Source: CF-46 sp042408445
Lineage (GTDB): Bacteria > Chloroflexota > Limnocylindria > Limnocylindrales > CSP1-4
DNA length: 64,000 nucleotides
Assembly: GCA_042408445.1 (NCBI GenBank)
Contig: JBHORC010000013.1
Location: 14,287-78,286 of the forward strand
Direction of reading: 5' to 3'
The translations under genes and the position numbers were made by a program. Position 1 is the stretch's first letter. Each line of letters opens with the position of its first letter. The notes below the pieces were generated by a model, which was given only the letters and a program-made list of their open reading frames with translations, ran no database searches and was not told the DNA's origin. Of the stretch, positions 16,812-24,179 are shown one piece after another.

Positions 16812-18080
16812 ATGCACCGTCGAAGGTGGTTGACGGCGTTCGCCGTCACGGCCGTGATCGTCTCGGCCTGTTCGAGCGGGAGCCCGGCCAGCGCACCGGC
16901 CGCGAGCACGGGCGGCGGCGGCGGAACCAGCTCCGCGCCGGCGAGCGCGGCAGCTCCGAGCACCGAGCCGAGCGTGGCGGCGCCGAGCGGCCCGACGGCC
17001 GTCGGCGAGGGCGAGGGCGCCCTGAACCTGGTCGCGTGGGCGGGCTACGTCGTGGGCGGCACGGGCGGCGAGCAGGTCCAGGGCTATGACTGGGTGACGC
17101 CGTTCGAGCAGGCCAGCGGCTGCAAGGTCACGGTCAAGGTCGGCCTCGACTCGGCCAACATGGTCCAGCTGATGAAGACGGGTCAGTACGACGGCGTGTC
17201 CGCGTCCGGCGACGCGACGCTGCGGCTGATCGCCGGCGGCGACGTCGCGCCGGTCAACTTCGACCTGATCCCGAACTACAAGAACGTGTTCGAGGGTCTG
17301 AAGAACCAGCCCTACAACACAGTCAACGGCGCCGGCTATGGCGTTCCCCACGGACGCGGCGCGAACGTCCTGATGTACGACCCGACCGTCGTGAAGACGA
17401 AGCCGGACAGCTGGAGCGTCGTCTTCGAGGCGGACTCGCCGTACAAGGGCAAGGTCACCGCCTACAACTACGCGATCTACGTCGCCGACGCCGCGATGTA
17501 CCTGATGGCGACGAAGCCCGACCTGAAGATCACCAATCCGTATGCCCTGGACGAGACCCAGCTGGCCGCCGCGAAGGCGCTGCTCCTCCAGCAGAAGAGC
17601 CTCGTGAGCAAGTACTGGGGCACCGCCCAGGAGGAGATCGACGGCTTCACGAACGGCGACATGGCGATCGGCAGCGCCTGGCAGTACCAGGCGAACACGA
17701 TCAACGCCGCCGGGGGCAAGCAGGTCGAGTTCGTCAAGCCGAAGGAAGGCGCGACGGGCTGGTCCGACACCTGGATGATCTCGTCGAAGGCCAAGCACCC
17801 GAACTGCATGTACAAGTGGATGGACTACATCATCTCGCCGAAGGCGAACGCGGACGTCACCGTGTACTTCGGTGAGGCGCCGGTCAGCCCACAGGCCTGT
17901 GCCGAGGCCGAGAAGCAGTCCGCCGGCCACTGCGACGCGTTCCACGCGGCGGACGAGACCTACTTCAAGGACGTCTACTACTGGAACACGCCGACGAAGA
18001 CCTGCCTCGACGGCCGGGGCGACGTCTGCACCGACTTCGACGCCTGGACCAAGGTCTGGACGGAGGTGACGGGCGGTTGA
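16812..18080 (+). CDS. potD: Polyamine-type ABC substrate-binding lipoprotein (PotD-like)
   Basis: A 422-residue extracellular solute-binding protein. The ATG at 16812 follows an excellent GGAGGAGG ribosome site. Signal peptide with lipobox (VIVSAC), a Gly/Ala/Ser/Pro-rich linker to about residue 70, then a type II binding protein of the spermidine/putrescine class (LNLVAWAGYV near its start, a YDGVSASGDATLRLIAGGDVAPV segment). Unusually it ends with several cysteines in the last 65 residues, which may form disulfides. A strong hairpin follows the stop and could make this transcript portion more abundant than the permease genes. Confidence 0.92.
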   Translation: MHRRRWLTAFAVTAVIVSACSSGSPASAPAASTGGGGGTSSAPASAAAPSTEPSVAAPSGPTAVGEGEGALNLVAWAGYVVGGTGGEQVQGYDWVTPFEQASGCKVTVKVGLDSANMVQLMKTGQYDGVSASGDATLRLIAGGDVAPVNFDLIPNYKNVFEGLKNQPYNTVNGAGYGVPHGRGANVLMYDPTVVKTKPDSWSVVFEADSPYKGKVTAYNYAIYVADAAMYLMATKPDLKITNPYALDETQLAAAKALLLQQKSLVSKYWGTAQEEIDGFTNGDMAIGSAWQYQANTINAAGGKQVEFVKPKEGATGWSDTWMISSKAKHPNCMYKWMDYIISPKANADVTVYFGEAPVSPQACAEAEKQSAGHCDAFHAADETYFKDVYYWNTPTKTCLDGRGDVCTDFDAWTKVWTEVTGG

Positions 18081-18103
18081 CGACCGCTCCCCGCACGATG
18101 ATC

Positions 18104-18133
18104 CGACCCCCGGGGGCATGCTCCCGGGGGTCG
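18104..18133 (+). promoter_or_regulatory. 13-bp hairpin with the permease ATG in its loop
   Basis: Between potD and the first permease lies a nearly perfect palindrome, positions 18104-18133. Folded as RNA it gives a 13-bp GC-rich stem (one G-U pair, 18115 with 18122) and a four-base loop CATG that holds the ATG start (18118-18120) of the permease. There is no U-tract. It could dampen permease translation relative to the binding protein, or block 3' exonucleases. Confidence 0.7.
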
Positions 18134-19050
18134 ATCTCGCCCGGCCTGCGGTGACGGCCCTCGCTCCCCGCGTCCAGCCGCCGGCGCGCGGCCTCCGGGC
18201 GCTGGCGGTCGCCCTCTACCGGCGGCCGCGCGCCCAGCTCGGGCTGCTCCTCGCGGCGCCGCTCGGCTGGCTCGTCATCGCCTATCTCGGGTCGCTGGCG
18301 CTCTTCCTCGTCTCGTCGTTCTGGTCCGTCGATTCGACGACGGGGAACATCGTCACGACACCGACCCTGAAGAACTACGTCGAGATCGCGACGACCGAGG
18401 TCTACCGGACGATCACGATCCGGACCGTGTTCATGGCGGCCCTCGTGACCCTCACCACGATCGTCGTCGCGTTCCCGATCGCCTTCTATGCGTCGCGGGT
18501 CGCGTCGTCGCGGACCCGCGGGATCCTGACCGTCTCGATCCTGCTGCCGCTGTGGAGCGGCTATCTCGTGAAGGTCTACGCCTGGCGGCTGATCCTGAGC
18601 CAGAACGGCGTCCTCAACGGCGTCCTCGCACCGCTCGGGCTGCACGGCCCTGGCTACAGCGACGTCGCCGTGTGGCTCGTCGAGAGCTACCTCTGGCTGC
18701 CCTACATGATCATTCCGATCGTCGCGGGCCTCGAGCGGATCCCCGGCTCGCTCATCGAAGCGTCGTCGGATCTCGGCGCCCGGGCGGGCCTGACGTTCCG
18801 GCGGGTGATCCTCCCGCTCGCGATCCCGGCCGTCATCGCCGGATCCATCTTCACGTTCAGCCTGACGATGGGCGACTACATCACGCCCCAGCTCGTCTCG
18901 AACACGCGGTTCATCGGCAACGCCGTCTACGACTTCCTCGGCGTCGCGGGCAACCAGCCACTGGCCGCCGCGCTCGCGATGATCCCGGTGACGATCATGC
19001 TCATCTACCTGCTCGTCGCCCGGCGACTCGGCGCGCTGGACGCCCTCTGA
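18118..19050 (+). CDS. potB: ABC permease, PotB-like
   Basis: About 310 residues, six predicted membrane helices, with the EAA motif of importers (EASSDLGARAGLTFRRVILPLAIPAVIAG), typical of spermidine/putrescine permeases. The ATG at 18118 sits in a hairpin loop with no clear ribosome site; a GTG at 18151 is an alternative that would shorten the N-terminus by 11 residues. The first ~30 residues are variable either way. It overlaps the next permease (TGATG). Confidence 0.9.
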   Translation: MLPGVDLARPAVTALAPRVQPPARGLRALAVALYRRPRAQLGLLLAAPLGWLVIAYLGSLALFLVSSFWSVDSTTGNIVTTPTLKNYVEIATTEVYRTITIRTVFMAALVTLTTIVVAFPIAFYASRVASSRTRGILTVSILLPLWSGYLVKVYAWRLILSQNGVLNGVLAPLGLHGPGYSDVAVWLVESYLWLPYMIIPIVAGLERIPGSLIEASSDLGARAGLTFRRVILPLAIPAVIAGSIFTFSLTMGDYITPQLVSNTRFIGNAVYDFLGVAGNQPLAAALAMIPVTIMLIYLLVARRLGALDAL

Positions 19051-19850
19051 TGCTGCTCTCGCGCGGCGTCCGGATCGCCCTTCGGGTCGCCACCGCCCTG
19101 ACCCTGGCGTTCATCTACCTCCCGATCGTGCTTATCGTCCTGTACTCGTTCAACTCCGCCAAGGTCGCCTCGTGGCCGATCGGCGGGTTCACCCTCGACT
19201 GGTACGCCCGGGCACTCGCGAACAACGGGATCCGGTCCGCCCTCGTGACGTCGCTTGAAGCGGCGATCGGGGCGACGGTCGTCTCGCTCGTGCTGGGGTC
19301 GCTCGTCGCATTTGCCGTCCAGCGCCACGCGTTCTTCGGCCGCCAGACGTTGAGCTTCGTCGTCGTCCTGCCGCTCGCCCTGCCGGGAATCGTCACCGGC
19401 ATCGCGCTGAACACCGCGCTGCGGACGATCGGGGTGGAGTTCGGGCTCCTGACGATCATCATCGGCCACGCCACGTTCTGCGTCGTCGTCGTCTTCAACA
19501 ACGTCGTCGCGCGGCTGCGTCGCACTGCGCGAACGGCGGAGGAGGCGTCCATGGACCTGGGCGCCGACACGTTCGCGACGTTCCGGCGGATCACGTTGCC
19601 GGCCGTCGGGACGGCCCTCGTGGCGGGCGGCCTCCTGGCCTTCGCGCTCTCGTTCGACGAGATCATCGTCACGAACTTCACGGCCGGCGTCTCGACGCAG
19701 ACCCTCCCGCTGTGGATCTTCACAAACTACCAGCGGCCGAACAACCTGCCGCTCGTGAACGTCGCCGCGGTGTTCGTGCTCGTCCTCTCGATCGTGCCGG
19801 TGTACATCGCCTCGCGGCTCACCTCGGGAGTCGAGTCGACCGGCCGCTGA
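19050..19850 (+). CDS. potC: ABC permease, PotC-like
   Basis: A 266-residue six-helix permease with the EAA-loop motif (EEASMDLGADTFATFRRITLPAV) and the FDEIIVTNFTAG segment seen in PotC-type proteins. The start codon overlaps the preceding stop by one base (TGATG), so the two permeases are co-translated and presumably form the heterodimeric channel for the PotA ATPase. Length and motif spacing are normal. It converges on a micro-protein gene. Confidence 0.93.
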   Translation: MLLSRGVRIALRVATALTLAFIYLPIVLIVLYSFNSAKVASWPIGGFTLDWYARALANNGIRSALVTSLEAAIGATVVSLVLGSLVAFAVQRHAFFGRQTLSFVVVLPLALPGIVTGIALNTALRTIGVEFGLLTIIIGHATFCVVVVFNNVVARLRRTARTAEEASMDLGADTFATFRRITLPAVGTALVAGGLLAFALSFDEIIVTNFTAGVSTQTLPLWIFTNYQRPNNLPLVNVAAVFVLVLSIVPVYIASRLTSGVESTGR

Positions 19851-19868
19851 CGCCACGGTCCCGGCGGG

Positions 19869-19967
19869 TCACCACCAGCGTTGGCCGGCTTCGGCGGCGA
19901 GCGCGGCCGCCGAGACGATGGCCAGAATCACGGCCGAGCGGAACAGGATGACGAGGCGCGCGAGCAT
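19869..19967 (-). CDS. Micro-protein ending in EAGQRWW, single membrane helix
   Basis: A 32-residue protein: MLARLVILFR, a hydrophobic Ala/Ile/Val helix, and the tail EAGQRWW. An excellent GGAGGAG ribosome site lies seven bases before the ATG, and a 7-bp hairpin abuts that site. It aligns without gaps to the product of 6298-6399, sharing ML, FR and the AL..EAGQRW ending. Predicted topology is one short membrane segment with a small C-terminal tail. It is not part of the converging polyamine operon. Function unknown. Confidence 0.75.
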   Translation of the reverse strand: MLARLVILFRSAVILAIVSAAALAAEAGQRWW

Positions 19968-19979
19968 CCAGTGACTCCT

Positions 19980-19995
19980 CCGGCCGAACGGCCGG
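19980..19995 (-). promoter_or_regulatory. Hairpin abutting the micro-protein ribosome site
   Basis: On the minus strand CCGGCCG TT CGGCCGG forms a 7-bp stem ending at the GGAGGAG Shine-Dalgarno (the last two G of the stem are the first of the site), so folding could hide the site. Nothing else recognisable lies between here and 20137. Confidence 0.45.
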
Positions 19996-20136
19996 ACCTA
20001 CCTCGGCGCCCGACCCCGTCCGAGGAGTGCCCGGTCCCGAGGCGCCGCGAGCACTGTCGCAGGCCGCCCTTATCGGCGGCTCAACGGCGGCTCACCGCCG
20101 GATCGTCCCGCGATCCGCGTCGCGCCGGGCCAGCCG

Positions 20137-20307
20137 CTACATCGACGGAACGTGGTCCGGGTCGAGGAACCGCTCCGGGTCGTCGCGGAACTCGAGCATG
20201 CAGCCCTTGCCGCAGAACCAGTAGATCTTCCCGTCGTGGTCGATCTTCAGGTCGGTCGTCGTCGTGTCGACGTCCATCCCGCAGACCGGATCCTTCTCGA
20301 TCGTCAT
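20137..20307 (-). CDS. Small YHS-domain metal-binding protein
   Basis: A 56-residue protein beginning with the KDPVCGMDVD motif, followed by YWFCGKGCMLEF, which is the YHS/TRASH-like pattern of metal-sensing or metal-carrying small domains (also found at the start of copper ATPases and mercury/arsenic proteins). It likely binds copper or another soft metal in the cytoplasm. I chose the ATG at 20307; an upstream ATG at 20337 is in frame but lies almost inside the TATCCT -10 box at 20340-20345. It is divergent from the TraR/DksA-type gene. Confidence 0.82.
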   Translation of the reverse strand: MTIEKDPVCGMDVDTTTTDLKIDHDGKIYWFCGKGCMLEFRDDPERFLDPDHVPSM

Positions 20308-20339
20308 GTGGACAACTCGCGTTCGGTTCGGTTTCATCG

Positions 20340-20345
20340 AGGATA
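20340..20345 (-). promoter_or_regulatory. -10 box of YHS gene
   Basis: TATCCT on the minus strand. Its position predicts transcription starting near 20333 and a leader of about 25 bases before the ATG at 20307. Confidence 0.45.
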
Positions 20346-20376
20346 CCAACGGTCCCGAAACCGCCCGATCGGCTTG

Positions 20377-20382
20377 TAGGAT
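20377..20382 (+). promoter_or_regulatory. -10 box of TraR/DksA-type gene, leaderless type
   Basis: TAGGAT followed by six bases (GCCGTG) and the ATG at 20389. Confidence 0.6.
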
Positions 20383-20388
20383 GCCGTG

Positions 20389-20727
20389 ATGACCGGCACG
20401 CTTCCCGACCCCCGCTCGACCCTTGAGGCCGAGCGCGCGCGCCTGCGCGAGGAGCTCGCTGTCGGCATCGTCGCGCCGGGACCGATGACCTACGGATCCC
20501 AGGCCGCGGCCGCGACCCAGGTCTTCGAGCAGCAGCGGGATCTCGCCCTGCGCGAGCGGAACGAACAGCAGCTCGAGGCGATCGAGGCTGCCCTCGCTCG
20601 GATGGCGGCCGGGACGTGGGGCGCCTGCCTGCGCTGCGGCCGCCCGATCGCCCCCGAACGGCTCGAGGCGCTTCCCTGGGCCGCCCATTGCATCGAGTGT
20701 CAGCGGATCGTCGGCCGTGGCCGCTGA
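20389..20727 (+). CDS. TraR/DksA-family zinc finger protein
   Basis: A 112-residue protein with a long N-terminal coiled-coil region (EAERARLREEL ... QQRDLALRERNEQQLEAIEAALARM) and a C-terminal four-cysteine zinc finger (CLRCGRPI ... CIECQRI). This is the layout of DksA/TraR proteins that bind the RNA polymerase secondary channel, although many actinobacterial-type homologues have unknown roles. The ATG follows a -10 box by six bases; a GTG one codon earlier is also possible. It overlaps the threonine dehydratase gene by 11 bases. Confidence 0.88.
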   Translation: MTGTLPDPRSTLEAERARLREELAVGIVAPGPMTYGSQAAAATQVFEQQRDLALRERNEQQLEAIEAALARMAAGTWGACLRCGRPIAPERLEALPWAAHCIECQRIVGRGR

Positions 20728-21745
20728 GCCCCGGCCCGGCGGCGCGCCGCTCGTCTCGATCGACGACGTCCGCGCCGCCGCCGCCACGCTCGCCGGAGTC
20801 GCGATTCGGACGCCGCTCGTCCCGTTCGGCCGTCCCGGCGAGCGACGGTTCCTGAAGGCCGAGTCACTCCAGCCGATCGGTGCGTTCAAGATTCGCGGCG
20901 CCTACGTGGCCGTCGCGTCGCTGACCGACGAGGAACGCCGGCGCGGCGTGATCACCTATTCGTCCGGCAACCACGCCCAGGGCGTCGCCCGCGCCGCGCG
21001 GCTCCTCGATGCGCCGGCCGTCGTCGTCATGCCGTCTGACGCCCCGCCGCTCAAGAAGGCGCGGGTCGAGGCGGATGGCGCGGAGGTCGTGGTCGTCGGC
21101 ACCTCGAGCGACGAGCGGCAGCGCGTCGCCGAGAAGATCGCCGCGGACCGTGGCCTCGCGATCATTCCGCCGTTCGACGACGACCGCGTGATCACCGGTC
21201 AGGGCACGGTCGGGCTGGAGATCGTCGAGGACCTGCCGGACGTCGCCGTCATCCTCGTCCCGATCGGCGGTGGCGGACTGGCGAGCGGGGTCGCCGTCGC
21301 GGTGAAGGCGCTCGCCCTGAACACGCGGGTGATCGGTGTCGAGCCGGAGCTGGCTGCAGACGCGCGGGAATCGCTTCGAGCCGGCCGGATCGTCCGCTGG
21401 GCGTCCGCCGATGTCTCGCGAACGATCGCGGATGGGACGAGAACGACGGCGATCGGCGTCCGACCATTCGCCCACCTCGCGGCGTTGCTGGACGACGTGA
21501 TCCTCGTCACCGAGGCCGAGATCGCCGCCGCCGTCCGGCTCGCCGCCGAGGAGAGCCGCCTGGTCGTCGAACCCTCCGGCGCCCTCGCGATCGCGGCGAT
21601 GGCGTTCCACAGCGCCGATGCCGGCCTTCCCGGTGCAGCCGGCGGCGAGCCCGGACGAGCCGTGGTCGCGGTCGTCTCGGGCGGAAACGTCGATCCCGAT
21701 CGATACGTGGAGTACCTCGCCGCGCCGATCCCGCCGCGCGGCTGA
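20717..21745 (+). CDS. Threonine dehydratase / serine racemase family PLP enzyme
   Basis: A 342-residue fold-type II PLP enzyme. The PLP lysine is Lys58 (GAFKIRGA), and SSGNHAQG, the glycine-rich phosphate loop GGGGLASG and the C-terminal SGGNVD motif are all present. It lacks the C-terminal ACT-like regulatory domain of biosynthetic IlvA, so a catabolic threonine ammonia-lyase or serine racemase is more likely. GTG start inside the end of the TraR/DksA-type gene, thus co-transcribed. It converges on ctaG. Confidence 0.92.
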   Translation: MAAEPRPGGAPLVSIDDVRAAAATLAGVAIRTPLVPFGRPGERRFLKAESLQPIGAFKIRGAYVAVASLTDEERRRGVITYSSGNHAQGVARAARLLDAPAVVVMPSDAPPLKKARVEADGAEVVVVGTSSDERQRVAEKIAADRGLAIIPPFDDDRVITGQGTVGLEIVEDLPDVAVILVPIGGGGLASGVAVAVKALALNTRVIGVEPELAADARESLRAGRIVRWASADVSRTIADGTRTTAIGVRPFAHLAALLDDVILVTEAEIAAAVRLAAEESRLVVEPSGALAIAAMAFHSADAGLPGAAGGEPGRAVVAVVSGGNVDPDRYVEYLAAPIPPRG

Positions 21746-21817
21746 GACGCGGGCCCGGCCGGCGCGCGAGGCGCCGGAGAGCACGAGGCGCAACTCGGCC
21801 CAGGTCTGCGAGGGCCC

Positions 21818-22858
21818 TCAGCGGCCCTCGTGCTCGGCGCCGATCCGCTCGGCCAGCCGCGCCTCGCGGATACGGATGGCCGCCCGCTCCGCGTCCAGCC
21901 GGCGGTCGACATCGACCTCGCGGCGCTGCTCGTGGCGCATCCAGCCGGCGAGGATCGCGCCCATCGCCGTCAGGAACAGGATGTCGCCGCAGATCCACAT
22001 CAGCCCACCGGCGATCTGCTGATCCTCCAGCGGGCTCGGGCCCCAGGTGCGGACCAGCGTCGCGTAGTGGTGGTACAGCACGACGCTCGAGTTGAGGATC
22101 GTCACCGCGAGGAACGTGTTCTGCGGCATCTGCAGGAACACGTACATCGCCCGGACCGGGTGCGGGATGCGCCACGGGCTCGGATCGAGGCCGATCGCAG
22201 GCCACCAGAAGAGCAGGCCCGCGCCGAGGTACAGGGCGTGCTCCAGGTCGTGGATCGCGGGATTCTCGAGCGAGGCGTCGAAGAGCGGCGAGAAATGGGT
22301 CCCCCACATCGTCACGGCGAACAGGATCCAGGCGACGACGGGGAAGCTCGCGATCCGCATCGCCCGTGAGTGGAGGATCGGCAGGATCACCCGCCGTCGG
22401 ACGTTCGGCGACGATGCCCGCAGGAGGGTCGTGATCGGCGCGCCGAGGGCGATCAGGGGCGCGGCGACGAGCGTGAGCAGCAGGTGCTGGACCATGTGGA
22501 TCGAGAAGAGCGTCGTGTCGTACGTGTCGATCCCCGACAGGAGCGCCACCGCGATGACCGCGAGCCCGGCGAGGAACGCGACGCTGCGACGGCGTGGCAC
22601 GGGGTTCGCCGGGTGGGCGCGATCGATCGACCGGACGATCCGGATCCAGACCCACGCCGCCGCGACGAGCGGCAGGATCACCGCCGGCTCGAACGTCCAG
22701 CCGAAGACGAGGTTGACCGGGTCGGGCGCGACGGGCGGCACCGGTCCGTGGGCGCTGACGGGGCCCGCGACCACGAGGGCGCCGAGAGCGCCGAGCACGA
22801 CCGACGATGTCCGGACGCGACCGCCGCGACCGGGGAAGAGGGGAGACATCCGGCTCAT
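21818..22858 (-). CDS. ctaG: Cytochrome c oxidase assembly factor CtaG (caa3 type)
   Basis: About 346 residues with a cleavable signal-like N-terminus (GALGALVVAGPVSAHG) and at least seven membrane helices. Conserved features of CtaG_Caa3 proteins are present: HMVQHLLLTLVAAPLIALGAP, the HDLEHALYLGAGLLFWWPAIG segment and LYHHYATLVRTWGPSPLEDQQIAGGLMW. The His-rich membrane motifs are thought to handle copper for oxidase assembly. It is divergent from the oxidase operon starting at 23045, which supports the role. A C-terminal charged helix of ~40 residues follows the last membrane segment. The start at 22858 could also be the Met three codons later. Confidence 0.93.
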   Translation of the reverse strand: MSRMSPLFPGRGGRVRTSSVVLGALGALVVAGPVSAHGPVPPVAPDPVNLVFGWTFEPAVILPLVAAAWVWIRIVRSIDRAHPANPVPRRRSVAFLAGLAVIAVALLSGIDTYDTTLFSIHMVQHLLLTLVAAPLIALGAPITTLLRASSPNVRRRVILPILHSRAMRIASFPVVAWILFAVTMWGTHFSPLFDASLENPAIHDLEHALYLGAGLLFWWPAIGLDPSPWRIPHPVRAMYVFLQMPQNTFLAVTILNSSVVLYHHYATLVRTWGPSPLEDQQIAGGLMWICGDILFLTAMGAILAGWMRHEQRREVDVDRRLDAERAAIRIREARLAERIGAEHEGR

Positions 22859-22924
22859 CGTCGCACGATCCCGCCGACGACCCGCCGGCCTGCTCCGGCC
22901 GACGCCCGCCTGATCTCCTCCCGC

Positions 22925-22930
22925 TATGAT
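22925..22930 (+). promoter_or_regulatory. Candidate -10 box of the cytochrome oxidase operon
   Basis: TATGAT, close to consensus, in the ctaG-ctaC divergent region. It would give a leader of about 108 bases before the ctaC ATG at 23045. No convincing -35. Confidence 0.45.
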
Positions 22931-23044
22931 TGGCGCGTTCCGACCCGGATGGTCGAACACGGCCGCTCCGGCCGATTCCGATCTCCACCTGGCGCTTCGC
23001 GACCCAAGCCGGGTTCGACGCGCCACCTGAGCTCGAGGACGTGC

Positions 23045-24169
23045 ATGTCAGCCAACCGTGGCGCCCGGCCATCGACCGCCGCCCTCGTGGGCCGGGTCGT
23101 CGTTGCCGCCATCGGGCTCGCGCTGCTCGTGCTGATCGTGCTCAACGCCTCGGCGATCTGGAACAGCTTCTTCCCGCCGGAGGCGAAGAGCGTCGAGGGC
23201 CAGCAGATCCGGAACCTCTACGACATCGTGTTCGGCATCGCCGTCGTGATCTTCGTGGTCGTCGAGGGGCTCATCATCTGGACGGTCGTCCGCTACCGCC
23301 GCAAGCCCGGCGATGACGAGCTGCCGCCGCAGACGCACGGGAACAACCTCGCCGAGATCACCTGGACGCTGATCCCCACGATCATCGTCATCTTCCTGTT
23401 CGTCATCTCGTGGCAGACGCTCAACAGCGTCGAGGCGACCGCGGCCCAGCCGAACCTCAAGGTCCGCGCCGTCGCCGGCCAGTTCCAGTGGTCGTTCGAG
23501 TACCTGCCGGCGGACGCCCAGTCCGACACGAAGGCGCTCTTCACGATCAGCGCGCCGAGCGGCCCGGAAGGCGGCCTGTTCCTGCCGGCCGGCCAGACGA
23601 CGCACCTCTTCCTGCGCAGCCCGGACGTCATCCACGCGCTCTACGTGCCGCAGTTCCTGTTCAAGCGCGACGTCGTGCCGGGGATCACCAACCAATTCGA
23701 CCTGAACATCCCCGCCGAGGACGCCGGGCAGACGTACCGCGGCCAGTGCGCGGAGCTCTGCGGCGTCGGCCACCGGATCATGCTGTTCGAGGTCCACGCC
23801 CTCGCGCCTGCGGATTTCCAGACGTGGATGCAGGGGCAGATCGCCGCCGCGAACGCCACGCCGCCGCCGGCTCCGTCCGGCGCAGCAGCGGGCCCCGGGA
23901 TCGCTGTGACGGCCCAGAACGTGAAGTTCGAGCAGGCCGAGCTCACCGCCCCGGCCACCGGCTTCACGATCCAGTTCGACAACAAGGACGCCGGGACGCC
24001 GCACGACGTCGACATCCTCGACCAGAGCGGTGCGAAGGTCTTCGACGGCAAGGTCATCACCGGCCCTGCCAAGGAGGATCTCCCGGTCCCGGCGCTCCCG
24101 GCGGGCACCTACAAGTTCGAGTGCTCGATCCATCCCACCCTGATGTTCGGCACGCTCACGGTCCAGTAA
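23045..24169 (+). CDS. ctaC: Cytochrome c oxidase subunit II with C-terminal cupredoxin
   Basis: A 374-residue protein. Membrane helices at about 13-37, 60-83 and 104-123 (the first looks like a signal anchor). The CuA domain follows, with His197 (DVIHALYVP), Cys235, Cys239, His243 and Met246 (CAELCGVGHRIM) all in place. After a Pro/Ala linker, a second copper domain occupies residues ~285-374 with type-1 ligands His320, Cys360, His363 and Met367. Many oxidases carry a fused cytochrome c here (caa3); this one carries a cupredoxin, which could be the direct electron donor to CuA. A GAGGA site precedes the ATG. First gene of the oxidase operon. Confidence 0.96.
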   Translation: MSANRGARPSTAALVGRVVVAAIGLALLVLIVLNASAIWNSFFPPEAKSVEGQQIRNLYDIVFGIAVVIFVVVEGLIIWTVVRYRRKPGDDELPPQTHGNNLAEITWTLIPTIIVIFLFVISWQTLNSVEATAAQPNLKVRAVAGQFQWSFEYLPADAQSDTKALFTISAPSGPEGGLFLPAGQTTHLFLRSPDVIHALYVPQFLFKRDVVPGITNQFDLNIPAEDAGQTYRGQCAELCGVGHRIMLFEVHALAPADFQTWMQGQIAAANATPPPAPSGAAAGPGIAVTAQNVKFEQAELTAPATGFTIQFDNKDAGTPHDVDILDQSGAKVFDGKVITGPAKEDLPVPALPAGTYKFECSIHPTLMFGTLTVQ

Positions 24170-24179
24170 GGGAGCTCCG

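Noticed and set aside
21809..21830. 8-bp hairpin around the ctaG stop codon as a terminator
   Set aside because: It includes the stop codon in its loop, has no U-tract, and such GC stems are common by chance at this base composition.
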